From contig NZ_BMHE01000041.1 in NCBI RefSeq assembly GCF_014640555.1, forward strand, positions 1 to 64,000: DNA of 64,000 bases, given 5' to 3'. Made by a program: the position numbers and the translations under genes. Of this stretch, positions 54,871-63,971 are shown in pieces. Source of the stretch: Paenibacillus marchantiophytorum (GTDB lineage: Bacteria > Bacillota > Bacilli > Paenibacillales > NBRC-103111). The notes below the pieces were generated by a model. It saw only the letters and a program-made list of their open reading frames with translations, did no database searches and was not told the origin of the DNA. Position 1 is the first letter of the stretch. Every line of letters starts with the position of its first letter.

Positions 54871-54880
54871 GCGGTGACTA

Positions 54881-55225
54881 GTGGGCAATCTGAATAGTGT
54901 TTGGCAAATTAGTCATCTGGACTTGATTCTGCGATTGGTTCTGGCCGTCGTCTTGGGCTGTCTGGTCGGGATTGAACGAGAATGGAACAACCATGCGGCA
55001 GGCTTTCGTACGCCTATTTTAGTGTGCGCGGGCTCAGCGACCATCATGTTGCTGTCGGTGTATGGCTTGGAGAAGGGCATCTGCCGCTCATGCACGTCCG
55101 TGTCAGTGTGAAGGCTCAGCAGCCGGAGAAGCTGACAGCGGCGGCGTATGAGCAGGTTGCCGCGCTAGGAGTAGGTATGCGATTGGCAATGAGCAGATCA
55201 GAGCAGATAAAAGCCTTTGAAGGCT
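54881..55225 (+). pseudogene. Decayed MgtC/SapB-family membrane protein gene
   Basis: The GTG frame at 54,881 gives about 65 residues of the MgtC/SapB N-terminus (LRLVLAVVLGCLVGIEREW, AGFRTPILVCAGSATIMLL) and then breaks. From about 55,087 another frame gives the family's C-terminal soluble tail (VRVSVKAQQPEKLTAAAYE). The middle, about 100 residues in a normal 225-240-aa protein, is missing, so an out-of-frame internal deletion is the simplest reading. The 3' end runs into the hairpin repeat array at 55,201. Confidence 0.8.
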
Positions 55226-55438
55226 CTTATCTGCACTAAAAGCAGCCATCTTGAAGAAATAAGAGCCTTTCAGGACTCTTATGTGTCTCACTTTTGGGGG
55301 GATTAGCCCCATTGTGAGCAGATAAGAGCCTCAGGAGGCTCTTATTTGCATAGAAGGCGGCCATTTTGAAGAGATAAGAGCTTTTTAGGGCTCTTATTTG
55401 TTTCACTTAGTCGGGGGCTATTAACCCCATTGTGAGCA
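55201..55438. repeat. Tandem repeat with paired hairpins (AGATAAGAGCC core), 115-118-bp period
   Basis: Units start at 55,201 and 55,316, and a third start GAGCAGA lies at 55,434. Each unit has two hairpins built on GATAAGAGCC / GGCTCTTAT, separated by a linker with GCnGCCATyTTGAAG and followed by a GGGG-TTA-CCCC-type hairpin ending ATTGTGAGCAGA. Same architecture as the arrays at 26,406 and 43,582 but with different palindromes. Confidence 0.8.
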
Positions 55439-55489
55439 GACGGCTCTTTCCCCAATGTCAATGAACCTCGATTCAAGCATCCTTAAGAA

Positions 55490-55680
55490 CTCAATAGCCT
55501 TTATTTGAGCAAAATAGATCACTTGGAAAATCTAATGAATTACAGATGCTTTATTTCAAGTAAATGATCACCATTCCGCCTATAAAAGACTCAATAACGC
55601 CAATACAATTCATTAGTTCGCAAAAGTAGCCATTTTCTCGTCTATAAGCATCATACAGTTCGTTAGAGCGACAGATTGCT
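55490..55680. repeat. Diverged copy of the 343-bp repeat (3' half)
   Basis: Aligns with the second half of both copies at 25,704-26,388: shared blocks include ATTCCGCCTATAA, ATAACGCCAAT and GTAGCCATTTTCTCG followed by TATAAGCATCATACAGTTC. It lies directly after the hairpin array, as the other copies lie directly before one. Confidence 0.7.
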
Positions 55681-55820
55681 TAGGCGGCGGCTTTGGGTGG
55701 GGGGCAGGGTAAGAACTGCAGCAAGCACTTGGAGGAAGAGACTGAGTGAGCAAGGAGTTTGCCAAGCAGCTCTATTTCACAGAAAGCTGTTTTTTCATAG
55801 TGTTCCAAAAAATCTTAGAT

Positions 55821-55848
55821 TTTGCCTTCGCGTCTCATTCGATATACT
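55821..55848 (+). promoter_or_regulatory. Probable promoter of the MalEFG-type operon
   Basis: TTTGCC (55,821-55,826) and TATACT (55,843-55,848) with a 16-bp spacer, 62 bp before the GTG start. An ACCGGTT palindrome follows at about 55,860. Confidence 0.4.
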
Positions 55849-55909
55849 TAGTGACAGAACCGGTTCAGTTCAAACGACGACATATGATACATATCGGGAG
55901 GGTCATTTT

Positions 55910-57217
55910 GTGAAAAAATTATCGACCATGCTTGTCTCTGTAGGGTTGGCTGCTTCCATGGCACTTACGGGTTGTTCCAGTCAAAATGCAAGCGATACCA
56001 AATCGAGTGCAACGCCGAATTCAGACGCTACAGCGAAGCCGGCCGCAACCAAGCAGGAGAAAGTAAAAGTAAGAATGGCTTATTGGAATAAAGAAGACAG
56101 CGTGAAGTCATTGCTCGATTTAATTAAACAAAAGCTGCCGAATATTGAACTTGAATATCAATTTATCGATAATAAGCAGTTCGACAATATTGTCGCTACA
56201 CAGCTAGCCGCTCAGTCCGGCCCGGACATTATTTCGGTGAGTCCGCCGGCTAGCGCCAAATATGCCAAGCTGGGCTACTTGGCTGATCTATCTTCCGTAG
56301 CAGACCGCTATAATGATGCCGGCAAAAATGTATACTCCCAAGACGGCAAACTGTACGCTCTGCCAGGCATTAGCTGGTTTGAGGGGATTTTCTATAACAA
56401 AGAGATTTTTGATAAACTCGGCCTGAAGCCGCCGACGACGTTCGAGGAAGAACTTCAATTGCATGAAGCTTTGAAGAAAAAGGGCATTAAGCCGCAAGCG
56501 ATGGGGGCCAAGTCATGGGAGCCAATGATGAAGTCCTCGATGGGACTCGTCATGAATGATTTCCTAGCCAAAGCGGAAAACAAAACCTTCGACGTGCAAT
56601 TCGGTCAAGGCCAAAAAACATTGGATGGCAACTGGAATGGCGCGATAGAGAAATGGACGGAGCTTATCAAGCGAGGCTACATTACGCAGGATATGCTTGG
56701 CATTGATTACGATCAGGCGCTGGATGAATTCGCAACGGGCAAAGCTGCGATGTGGGAATCAGGCCCGTGGGCAATGGAAGCGATCAAGAAGAAAAATCCG
56801 AACATCAAGGTGGATATGTTCCCGTTTTATGGTTCTGCGCCAGGAGCAGGGTGGTTAATCGGCGGACCGGGTGTTGGTTTTGCGGCGAACAGCAAGTCGA
56901 AGAACTTGGATGCTGTGAAGCAAGTGTTTGATCTGATCTCCACACCGGAAGGGCAGAAAGCGTTCTGGAACGATAACAAGGGCGGCAGCAGCTACTTGAA
57001 GGGCGTCGAATTCGAGATGCCGGCTGAATATGAGAGTGTGAAGGCTACGTTCAAAGCGGGGAATGTTTATGCGCCGTGGAACAATTGGGGAGATAATGCG
57101 CAATCGATGATCGAAGATTACGGGAAGCATTTGCAGGAACTTCTTGGCGGCAAAAGCGATGTTAGCCAGGTATTGAAAGGTACGGATAAGAAGATGGCGG
57201 AAATTGTGAAAAAGTAA
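55910..57217 (+). CDS. Sugar ABC transporter substrate-binding lipoprotein
   Basis: MalE/family-1 solute-binding lipoprotein of 435 aa. Signal peptide with lipobox ALTGC and Cys22, Ala/Thr/Lys linker, then the binding fold (KVRMAYWNKEDSVKSLLDLI, AAQSGPDIISVSPP, GKLYALPGISWFEGIFYNKEIFDKLGL, TGKAAMWESGPWAM). The start is GTG 55,910 with GGGAGGG 7 nt upstream; the frame extends 78 codons further up without an RBS. First gene of a binding protein-permease-permease operon. The ligand is unknown. Confidence 0.93.
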   Translation: MKKLSTMLVSVGLAASMALTGCSSQNASDTKSSATPNSDATAKPAATKQEKVKVRMAYWNKEDSVKSLLDLIKQKLPNIELEYQFIDNKQFDNIVATQLAAQSGPDIISVSPPASAKYAKLGYLADLSSVADRYNDAGKNVYSQDGKLYALPGISWFEGIFYNKEIFDKLGLKPPTTFEEELQLHEALKKKGIKPQAMGAKSWEPMMKSSMGLVMNDFLAKAENKTFDVQFGQGQKTLDGNWNGAIEKWTELIKRGYITQDMLGIDYDQALDEFATGKAAMWESGPWAMEAIKKKNPNIKVDMFPFYGSAPGAGWLIGGPGVGFAANSKSKNLDAVKQVFDLISTPEGQKAFWNDNKGGSSYLKGVEFEMPAEYESVKATFKAGNVYAPWNNWGDNAQSMIEDYGKHLQELLGGKSDVSQVLKGTDKKMAEIVKK

Positions 57218-57286
57218 AACCAAACTTGCGGCGGCGCTTGGCAGGACCAGGCAGTCGCCGTGCGTTTTCTAGAAAGGTTGAATGCT

Positions 57287-58177
57287 GTGCGAATAAAGCT
57301 GCTGCGAAGAGAGCTGGATTATGGGTTACTAATTGTGCCTGCGCTTCTGTTCTATCTCTTGTTTTCGGTTTATCCATTTCTATCGATGTTTTATTATAGC
57401 GTGACGGATTACTCGGTTTCCAAAATGACCAATTTGAGCTTTGTTGGCTTGAAAAATTACGGAAGTATTTTTCATAATGATCTCCTTCTTGCAGGCTTCA
57501 AAAATTCCATCATCTACGCGGTTTTGATGACGGTGTTTCAGACGGCATTTGGCCTTGTGCTGGCCGTATTTCTGGATCGCAAGCTGCTGACACGCAATGC
57601 ACTGCGTTCCGTTTTCTTTTTGCCTGCCGTATTTAGTCCGCTTATTATTGGATTCCTTTGGAATTATCTGATGTCAACGTCGGATTTCGGCTTGATTAAT
57701 CAGGGCTTGCAGCTGCTTGGCTTGGCCAAGATCAACTTCCTGGGCGATGCCGACCTGGCTTTGTATTCCGTCGTGTTTACACAGCTCTGGCAGTGGACCG
57801 GTTGGGCGATGGTCATTTTCTTGGCTAACTTGCAAAGTATTCCCAAAGATTTGTACGAAGCAGCGGATATCGACGGAGCCTCCAAATGGCGACAATTCTG
57901 GAAAGTAACACTGCCCTTGATGCAGCCATCGGTCAATGTTGTTGCCGTCACGGCGATGATCGGCGGTTTGAAAGTATTTGATATTATTCTGGCTCTGACG
58001 GACGGAGGTCCGGGCAATGCCACGCAAACGATCATGACAGCGTATATTAAGACTTCCTTCAATGAAGGCTTTTATAGCAAAGGCGCTGCTTCAGGTGTTG
58101 TGTTTTTCGTAGTCGTGATGGTGATTACGGTTGTCATGATGCGCGTGCTGGGGAAATGGGGGGAACGCATCAAATGA
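57287..58177 (+). CDS. Sugar ABC transporter permease, MalF/UgpA type
   Basis: Permease of 296 aa with six membrane helices; EAA loop YEAADIDGASKWRQFWKVTLPLMQP and DIILALTDGGPGNATQT typical of the MalF/UgpA group. I prefer GTG 57,287, preceded by AGAAAGG, over GTG 57,260, which lacks an RBS. The stop overlaps the next start (ATGA). Confidence 0.92.
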   Translation: MRIKLLRRELDYGLLIVPALLFYLLFSVYPFLSMFYYSVTDYSVSKMTNLSFVGLKNYGSIFHNDLLLAGFKNSIIYAVLMTVFQTAFGLVLAVFLDRKLLTRNALRSVFFLPAVFSPLIIGFLWNYLMSTSDFGLINQGLQLLGLAKINFLGDADLALYSVVFTQLWQWTGWAMVIFLANLQSIPKDLYEAADIDGASKWRQFWKVTLPLMQPSVNVVAVTAMIGGLKVFDIILALTDGGPGNATQTIMTAYIKTSFNEGFYSKGAASGVVFFVVVMVITVVMMRVLGKWGERIK

Positions 58178-59019
58178 AAATGAGACTTTCCACCCAAGAC
58201 AAGGTGATGAATGGGTCCCTGGAAGTTCTGCTAATTGCGGTTGCCGCGCTGTTTTTCATACCGGTTTATTATCTGATTGTAACGACGTTCAAATCACCGG
58301 ATGAAGCGACTTTAAACCCGCTTGCTTTGCCCAGCCATTTCAGCATAGACAACTATGTCGTAGCTTGGAATGCGATGAAATTTCCACGTGTTTTTCTCAA
58401 TACGTTGATTGTGACGGGCACATCTGTCTTGGGAATCATTGTATTTTCCTCGATGGCGGCGTATGGATTAGCGAGACGAACGCATGCGTTGAATACATTT
58501 ATTTTTTACTTGTTTCTGGCGGGTATGATGGTGCCGTTTCAAATGGGGCTTATCAGCCTGTATAAGCTCATTAACGGACTAGGCTTAATGGACCATCTGC
58601 TTGCCGTCATTGTTGTGAACATTGGGAATGGCTGTGTAATTGCAATTTTCCTGTTTCACAGCTTCATCAGCACATCTGTGCCGCTGGAATTAGAGGAGGC
58701 CGCCTTCATGGATGGCTGCTCGGTTCAAGGAACATTTTGGCGGATTGCTTTCCCGCTGCTGAAACCCGTTATTGCGACCGTTGCGATTGTGACGACTTTA
58801 AATGTGTGGAACGATTTCATGAATCCGTTATTGTTTCTGCAGTCGCGTGAAAATAACGTCATTTTACTGGAAGTATTTCGGAATATTGGACAGTTCTCGG
58901 TGGATTGGACGAGTTTATTTCCCATGCTGCTCTTAGGTGTGGCTCCGCTGTTGGTATTCTATCTTCTGATGCAAAAGTACATGATCAAAGGTGTGGCAGC
59001 CGGGGCTCTTAAAGGATAG
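58174..59019 (+). CDS. Sugar ABC transporter permease, MalG/UgpE type
   Basis: Permease of 281 aa with six helices and EAA loop LELEEAAFMDGCSVQGTFWRIAFPLLKP. Start ATG 58,174 overlaps the stop of the upstream permease and has GGGGGGAA in front. It ends with YMIKGVAAGALKG. As in the other transporter, no ATPase is encoded nearby. Confidence 0.93.
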   Translation: MKMRLSTQDKVMNGSLEVLLIAVAALFFIPVYYLIVTTFKSPDEATLNPLALPSHFSIDNYVVAWNAMKFPRVFLNTLIVTGTSVLGIIVFSSMAAYGLARRTHALNTFIFYLFLAGMMVPFQMGLISLYKLINGLGLMDHLLAVIVVNIGNGCVIAIFLFHSFISTSVPLELEEAAFMDGCSVQGTFWRIAFPLLKPVIATVAIVTTLNVWNDFMNPLLFLQSRENNVILLEVFRNIGQFSVDWTSLFPMLLLGVAPLLVFYLLMQKYMIKGVAAGALKG

Positions 59020-59217
59020 GGGGTCGATGGTCCCAAGGGGATTGTTAGTCGGAAGGTTCAATTGGCGAGATCGTAGGCATGATTGTTCAAACATATGTGG
59101 CAAATGACAGTTTTCAATCGTGAGATTGTGAACTGTTTGCTGTTTGTCCGCCTTCGCGCAAACATCTATGTACGCGGTCATTGTCGCTTGATAAAATGGG
59201 AAGCAGGGGGGATTCAC

Positions 59218-60036
59218 ATGTATCGTATTTTAATTGCAGAAGATGACAAAATTGAACGAGACGGCATCAAATTTCTTTTGAACAAATACGCCTTTCCCCT
59301 AGAGATACAGGAGGCCAAGCATGGCAGAGCCGCAATGGACATTCTTCAGGAATACGATGCGGATGTGCTGCTCACGGATATTAAGATGCCCTTCATGGAC
59401 GGCCTGCAATTGACCAGGGAAGCGAGAGCGTTGAAGCCGCAGCTCAAAATCCTCATTCTCAGCGGCCATGGGGAATTCGATTATGCGAGAACCGCGATCT
59501 CCTTGCAAGTATCGCATTATTTGCTCAAACCTATTGAGCCGGAAGAGTTTAAGTCGGTGCTGGAGATGGTGATTCAGCAGCTTGATGATGAGCGTTCGGC
59601 CAAGCTCCAGCAGCAGGAGTGGCGCAAGGTATATGAAGCCGGTTCCCTGTATCGGCAAGAACAGCGCCTGCGGGAGCTGACTCTAACGGATGAGCCAGAT
59701 ACGGATTCACGCAAAAGGGCGATTGAAGATGTTCTGCGAATCATCGAAAAGGAGTATGAACAGGATCTCAGTCTTGAATATTTATCCAAGCGTGTTCACT
59801 TGTCTGCGAGTTATCTCAGCCACATTTTCAAGAAAGCGACAGGTGTCAGCGTTGTTAAATATATGAATCAATACCGCATGGAGAGGGCCAAGTATTATCT
59901 GGATCAAAGCAACTACAAGATTAACGATGTTTACAAAATGGTCGGATTTTCCGATATGTCTTATTTTGGTCTGACATTCAAGCAGTATTTTGGCCAGACG
60001 CCAACCCAATATCGAGACAAGGTGCGCACACCGTGA
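59218..60036 (+). CDS. Short YesN-type response regulator with AraC output
   Basis: Regulator of 272 aa: receiver (1-120) with D9, D10 and phospho-acceptor Asp54 (VLLTDIKMPFMDG), a short helical linker and an AraC double HTH (about 165-270; LEYLSKRVHLSASYLSHIFKKATG, VGFSDMSYFGLTFKQYFG). Start ATG 59,218 rather than the upstream frame extension, with AGGGGG upstream. GTGA overlap with the kinase gene. Probably controls the preceding transporter. Confidence 0.93.
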   Translation: MYRILIAEDDKIERDGIKFLLNKYAFPLEIQEAKHGRAAMDILQEYDADVLLTDIKMPFMDGLQLTREARALKPQLKILILSGHGEFDYARTAISLQVSHYLLKPIEPEEFKSVLEMVIQQLDDERSAKLQQQEWRKVYEAGSLYRQEQRLRELTLTDEPDTDSRKRAIEDVLRIIEKEYEQDLSLEYLSKRVHLSASYLSHIFKKATGVSVVKYMNQYRMERAKYYLDQSNYKINDVYKMVGFSDMSYFGLTFKQYFGQTPTQYRDKVRTP

Positions 60037-61736
60037 AGCGGCTTATTGCTTATTTTCGCAACAGTACGGTCAGGAAAAAACTAATTATTACGTATCTGGT
60101 CGTGACCATCGTGCCTATATTGGCATTAGGGATTTACGCGTATCAGTCGTCCAAAGAATACTTGAAAAAGCAGCTAATGATCGGCATGACCCATACCGTT
60201 AGCCAAACTGCGCTCAATGTGGATCAAAAAATGGAGAAGGCCGGGGACTTCATTTCATTCATGGTGTTTAATCCGATTGTCAAAAAAGTGGCAGGATCCG
60301 AGCTGCCGGATTTCCTCAGCTATACCAAAGAGCTCAATGACAACATCGAGCCGACGATTTGGTATTACATCAACATCAATCGGGAGCTCAAGGATGTTCT
60401 GTTTTACTCGGATTACACGGGAAAACAGATTGGTAACTTCATCTATCCCAGTGACAACGTCCGTCATGCGAGTTGGTACGAAGAATCGCGCAAAGCGAAT
60501 AAAACGCAGTGGTTCTATGAACCGGAACAGCAATTGCTGTTTGCGACGCATAACATTCAAAAAAGCGATAACATCACATTTGCCGGCGTGCTCTATGTGA
60601 AAATCGACTACGATAAGATGTTCGAGAAGCTGGATCAAGTCTATGAGGGCGATTACGGCATTCTGATTACGGACAGCAAAGGGCAGACGGTCTACGCTGG
60701 CGAACGAGCTTCGACGTTAAGTAATCTAGAGATTCAGACGATTACAGGCAAAGCGGAAGGGCAGTTTCGCATGCAGGGCCAAGAGTATATGATGACGCGA
60801 AGTTCACTGCCCAGCTCAGGGTGGACGTTCACCTACTTTATGCCGACTGCCAGCATGATTGTGGACACGAAGGATATTCTGAAAGCTACGGCATCGGTTG
60901 TGCTGTTGTGCATGGTGGTTCTGCTCTTCATGATCTGGCTGTTCTCGCGAACATTGGTGAGGCCGATCCATGCTTTGAAGAAGAAGATCAGCATTGTAGA
61001 AAATGGTGATTTCGATGTTCCGATTGTCTCGACAGCGAAGGATGAAATCGGCGAATTGACGCAGAGTTTCGCCGCTATGGTCAAAAAGGTCCAGGATTCC
61101 ATTCAGGACGCCGTCCAGGCCCGCATGCTGGAAAAAGAAGCCGAGCTATCGGCGCTGCAGGCGCAGATCTCGCCGCATTTTTTGTACAATACGCTGTCCA
61201 TCATGAACTGGAAAGCTATTCAAATTGATGCTATGGACATCAGCAAGGTGGCGAATTCGCTGTCTAAGTTTTATCGAACCAGCTTAAACAAGGGGCAGCA
61301 GCTTACTCATATTCAGGATGAGATCACTAATATTCGCGCCTACTTGGACATTCAACTGATTATGCATGACCATGAATTTGATGTTGTTTATGACATTGAG
61401 GCCGGTGTATATGAGTTTGATACGGTTAATTTTATTTTGCAGCCGATCGTAGAGAATGCTGTTATTCACGGACTTGATGAGAAGGAAGATGGCCGTGGAG
61501 TGCTCCATATTGAGGTGCGAGAAGAAGCGGACTCGATTCATTTCATCGTAGCGGATAACGGCAAGGGCATGGAGGCTGCGAGGCAGGTTGATCTCCTTGC
61601 CTCAGACAATGGCGGGTACGGCCTGCGTAATGTGCAGGAGCGCATTCAGCTTCATTATGGCAGCGAATTTGGGATTCGCATCGAAAGTGAAGCGGGTGTT
61701 GGAACCAAGGTGCATGTGGTCATACCCAAGGTGTGA
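60033..61736 (+). CDS. YesM-type sensor histidine kinase
   Basis: Membrane kinase of 567 aa: TM1 (about 14-34), extracellular Cache-like sensor (about 35-280), TM2 (about 285-308), HAMP, His_kinase with His382 (AQISPHFLYNTLS) and HATPase (LQPIVENAVIHGL, VADNGKGMEA, GGYGLRNVQERI). GTG start coupled to the regulator gene by a 4-nt overlap. Partner of the regulator upstream; the signal is likely a sugar brought to the transporter at 55,910, by analogy with other YesMN pairs. Confidence 0.93.
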   Translation: MKRLIAYFRNSTVRKKLIITYLVVTIVPILALGIYAYQSSKEYLKKQLMIGMTHTVSQTALNVDQKMEKAGDFISFMVFNPIVKKVAGSELPDFLSYTKELNDNIEPTIWYYININRELKDVLFYSDYTGKQIGNFIYPSDNVRHASWYEESRKANKTQWFYEPEQQLLFATHNIQKSDNITFAGVLYVKIDYDKMFEKLDQVYEGDYGILITDSKGQTVYAGERASTLSNLEIQTITGKAEGQFRMQGQEYMMTRSSLPSSGWTFTYFMPTASMIVDTKDILKATASVVLLCMVVLLFMIWLFSRTLVRPIHALKKKISIVENGDFDVPIVSTAKDEIGELTQSFAAMVKKVQDSIQDAVQARMLEKEAELSALQAQISPHFLYNTLSIMNWKAIQIDAMDISKVANSLSKFYRTSLNKGQQLTHIQDEITNIRAYLDIQLIMHDHEFDVVYDIEAGVYEFDTVNFILQPIVENAVIHGLDEKEDGRGVLHIEVREEADSIHFIVADNGKGMEAARQVDLLASDNGGYGLRNVQERIQLHYGSEFGIRIESEAGVGTKVHVVIPKV

Positions 61737-61737
61737 A

Positions 61738-61775
61738 AAAAACCAGCTAAACCCAATAGGGTCGCTGGTTTTTCT
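61738..61775. terminator. Bidirectional terminator between kinase and iron-binding gene
   Basis: Stem AAAAACCAGC / GCTGGTTTTT with a 16-nt loop; A-tract and T-tract on either side let it serve both convergent transcripts. Confidence 0.88.
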
Positions 61776-61787
61776 TTCTAGTATAGC

Positions 61788-62771
61788 CTACTTCTGAACG
61801 CCGTAGATTTTGTAAAGCTCATCCACCATCAGGTTCGCTGCGCGCACGCCGCCTGCCGTATTGAAGATAGCATCGCTAACTTGAACCGCTTTGCCTTTCT
61901 TCACAACAGGAAGGTTCTGCCAGAGCGGATCTTTCATGAATTCTTCCGCTTGTTTGTTGCCTTTGCCGTCTCCGGTTTCATACGTGAAGTAAAGCATCAT
62001 GTCAGCATCCACTTCCGGAATGCGTTCTTTGGTAATTTCTTCTACGAACGTATCTTTGTAGTTGGTTGCTGGACGAGCAATGCCGATTTGTTTGAAAATA
62101 ATGCCTGTGAACGTATCAGAAAGGTAAATACGTGTTCTGCCGCCCATGAAACGAACAACCGATACTTTCTCTTGCAGCTTAGGACCAGCTTTTTGTTTGA
62201 AATCCTCAATCTTTTTATCGAAATCAGCAATGACTTTCACGCCTTCTGTTTTCTTGTTCAAGGCATCGGCGTACAGTGAGAAGTTGGCTTTCCACTCGCC
62301 TCTAAGCGTTTCGGAGAAAACGGTTGGCGCGATGGCTTTCAACTGATCATAAATTTTCTCTTGACGCAGTTTGTTACCGATAATCAAGTCTGGCTTAAGA
62401 CCGGCAATCAACTCGACGTTAGGCTGTGATTCTTCGCCCAGCACGGTGACGCCTTCCATATCTGCTTTAATATGTTCATACCAAGGGTTTCCTGTGAAAG
62501 ACTTGACCGCGCCAACAGGCTTAATGCCCAGCGCAAGCAAAGCTTCTGTTCCTTCATTTGTTAGGACAACCACTCGTTTGGGAGTTCCTTTAATTTGTGT
62601 TTCACCCAAAACGTGTTTAATTGTGCGTGTTTCTTCTGCGGCTGGTGTTGCCGTTTTGCTGTCTTTGCTTTCTTCTGCCGCTTTTTGGCCGCATCCTGCA
62701 AGAAGTAGAGAAACAGCGAGTGCTGCGGTAATCAATGTTGTAAAACGAGTCTTTCTTCTGTTGGTGAACAT
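61788..62771 (-). CDS. Iron-siderophore ABC transporter substrate-binding lipoprotein
   Basis: FecB/FhuD-type lipoprotein of 327 aa. Lipobox LLAGC with Cys27, Lys/Thr/Ala linker, then a class III binding fold: HVLGETQIKGTPKRVVVLTNEGTEALLALGIKPVG, PNVELIAGLKPDLIIGN and VSDAIFNTAGGVRAANLMVDEL. RBS GGGGGATT on the minus strand. The promoter region carries a Fur box at 62,804-62,822. It delivers a ferric siderophore to the divergent FecCD permeases; which siderophore is unknown. Confidence 0.92.
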   Translation of the reverse strand: MFTNRRKTRFTTLITAALAVSLLLAGCGQKAAEESKDSKTATPAAEETRTIKHVLGETQIKGTPKRVVVLTNEGTEALLALGIKPVGAVKSFTGNPWYEHIKADMEGVTVLGEESQPNVELIAGLKPDLIIGNKLRQEKIYDQLKAIAPTVFSETLRGEWKANFSLYADALNKKTEGVKVIADFDKKIEDFKQKAGPKLQEKVSVVRFMGGRTRIYLSDTFTGIIFKQIGIARPATNYKDTFVEEITKERIPEVDADMMLYFTYETGDGKGNKQAEEFMKDPLWQNLPVVKKGKAVQVSDAIFNTAGGVRAANLMVDELYKIYGVQK

Positions 62772-62803
62772 GATGTAAGTAATCCCCCTAAACCGATTTC
62801 GTT

Positions 62804-62822
62804 GATAATGATTATCATTAAC
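62804..62822. promoter_or_regulatory. Fur box
   Basis: Matches the 19-bp Fur consensus at 17 positions and lies in the divergent region next to the binding-protein gene start. Iron repression is expected. Confidence 0.88.
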
Positions 62823-62857
62823 ATACTAATAGGTAAACGAGCATCTGTCAAGTTCAT

Positions 62858-62874
62858 TGAAAATGATTTTCAAC
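62858..62874. promoter_or_regulatory. Second, weaker Fur-like palindrome
   Basis: TTGAAAAT-G-ATTTTCAA is a perfect 8-1-8 palindrome nearer to the permease gene. It agrees with the Fur consensus less well than the first box but fits Fur-family sites with GAAAATGATTTTC. It probably controls the rightward operon. Confidence 0.6.
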
Positions 62875-62960
62875 CTCATTGACATCATTCTGGTGGTCTC
62901 CTACAATAATAAAATCAACTTATTCAGAATTACTATACATCGTGGGCGGAGTAGATTGGA

Positions 62961-63971
62961 ATGAATACTGGCATTATTACCAAACATTACAAATGGCTGG
63001 GACTAACCGTGCTTTTTATACTTGTCATCATCGCGATGGCTTGCAGTGTTAGGTTTGGCGTTACGAAAATACCATTGCGAAGCATTGTAGACGCTTATAC
63101 TGCTTTTAATGGATCGAATGAGCATCTGATTATCAAAAGTGCCCGCGTACCTCGCGCGCTGATTGCTGCTACAGTTGGTGCAGCTCTTGCCGTAGCAGGG
63201 GCCTATATGCAGGCTGTTACGCGGAATCCGCTAGCTTCTCCGAGTATTTTCGGGGTGAATGCCGGGGCCGCTTTTTTCATCGTTTGCGCCATTTCCTGGT
63301 TCGGGGATGTTTCACTGATCGCCTTGACGTGGATTGCTTTTCTTGGAGCAGCGGTAAGCGCGGGGGCTGTATACGGGATTGGATCATTGGGGAAAGACGG
63401 GATGACGCCAATCAAAATTACGCTGGCTGGTTCAGCCATGACGGCCTTTTTCGCTTCCTTAACACAGGGAATTCAATTGACGAACGGGAAAGTGTTCGAA
63501 CAAACACTATTCTGGTTAGTCGGATCTGTGGCAGGGCGCGAGTTGAGCATGCTGAATGCGGTGTATCCTTATATGCTTGTGGCGCTTCTGCTATCGGTTA
63601 TCATGTCGCGGCATATCAATGTGCTGAGTATGGGCGAAGATGTGGCAACCGGTTTGGGGCAAAATACAGCTTATATCAAGGCCATTGCAGCCTTCATTAT
63701 TGTCATTCTAGCCGGAGGCTCCGTTGCTGTTGCAGGGCCGATCGCTTTTGTTGGCATCATTATTCCGCATATTTCAAGATATTTGGTCGGCATGGACTAT
63801 CGCTGGATTATTCCTTATAGTGCCGTGCTGGGGGCCTTGCTGCTGCTTACTGCGGATATCGGCGCGCGCTTCATTGTTATGCCTAAGGAAGTTCCGGTTG
63901 GCGTGATGACAGCGATTATTGGCGTGCCTTTCTTCGTGTATATCGCGCGCAAAGGAGGCGAAACCAAATGA
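62961..63971 (+). CDS. FecCD-family iron-siderophore permease
   Basis: Membrane permease of 336 aa with about nine or ten helices. Family motifs: RVPRALIAATVGAALAVAG, YMQAVTRNPLASPSIFGVNAGA, GEDVATGLGQNTAYIKA and GPIAFVGIIIPHISRYLVG (ATPase-contact region). GGAG before the ATG. The stop overlaps the next start by ATGA, giving the usual pair of FecCD subunits. Confidence 0.94.
   Translation: MNTGIITKHYKWLGLTVLFILVIIAMACSVRFGVTKIPLRSIVDAYTAFNGSNEHLIIKSARVPRALIAATVGAALAVAGAYMQAVTRNPLASPSIFGVNAGAAFFIVCAISWFGDVSLIALTWIAFLGAAVSAGAVYGIGSLGKDGMTPIKITLAGSAMTAFFASLTQGIQLTNGKVFEQTLFWLVGSVAGRELSMLNAVYPYMLVALLLSVIMSRHINVLSMGEDVATGLGQNTAYIKAIAAFIIVILAGGSVAVAGPIAFVGIIIPHISRYLVGMDYRWIIPYSAVLGALLLLTADIGARFIVMPKEVPVGVMTAIIGVPFFVYIARKGGETK

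Larger units (their letters stand above)
55111..55909. other. Repeat-rich intergenic region before the MalEFG-type operon
   Basis: About 800 bases: the mgtC relic tail, the hairpin array (55,201-55,438), a diverged copy of the 343-bp repeat (55,490-55,680) and a promoter near 55,821-55,848. The long open frame entering from 55,676 is only an upstream extension of the binding-protein frame; nothing else is coding. Confidence 0.7.

Noticed and set aside
59020..59217. Riboswitch or small RNA gene before the response regulator
   Set aside because: I see no conserved riboswitch element or terminator there; it is an ordinary spacer with a short GGGGGTC-type partial hairpin.
63284..63820. 178-codon frame inside the iron permease
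   Set aside because: Its product is rich in Cys, His and Arg as expected for an out-of-frame reading; the permease frame has all family motifs.
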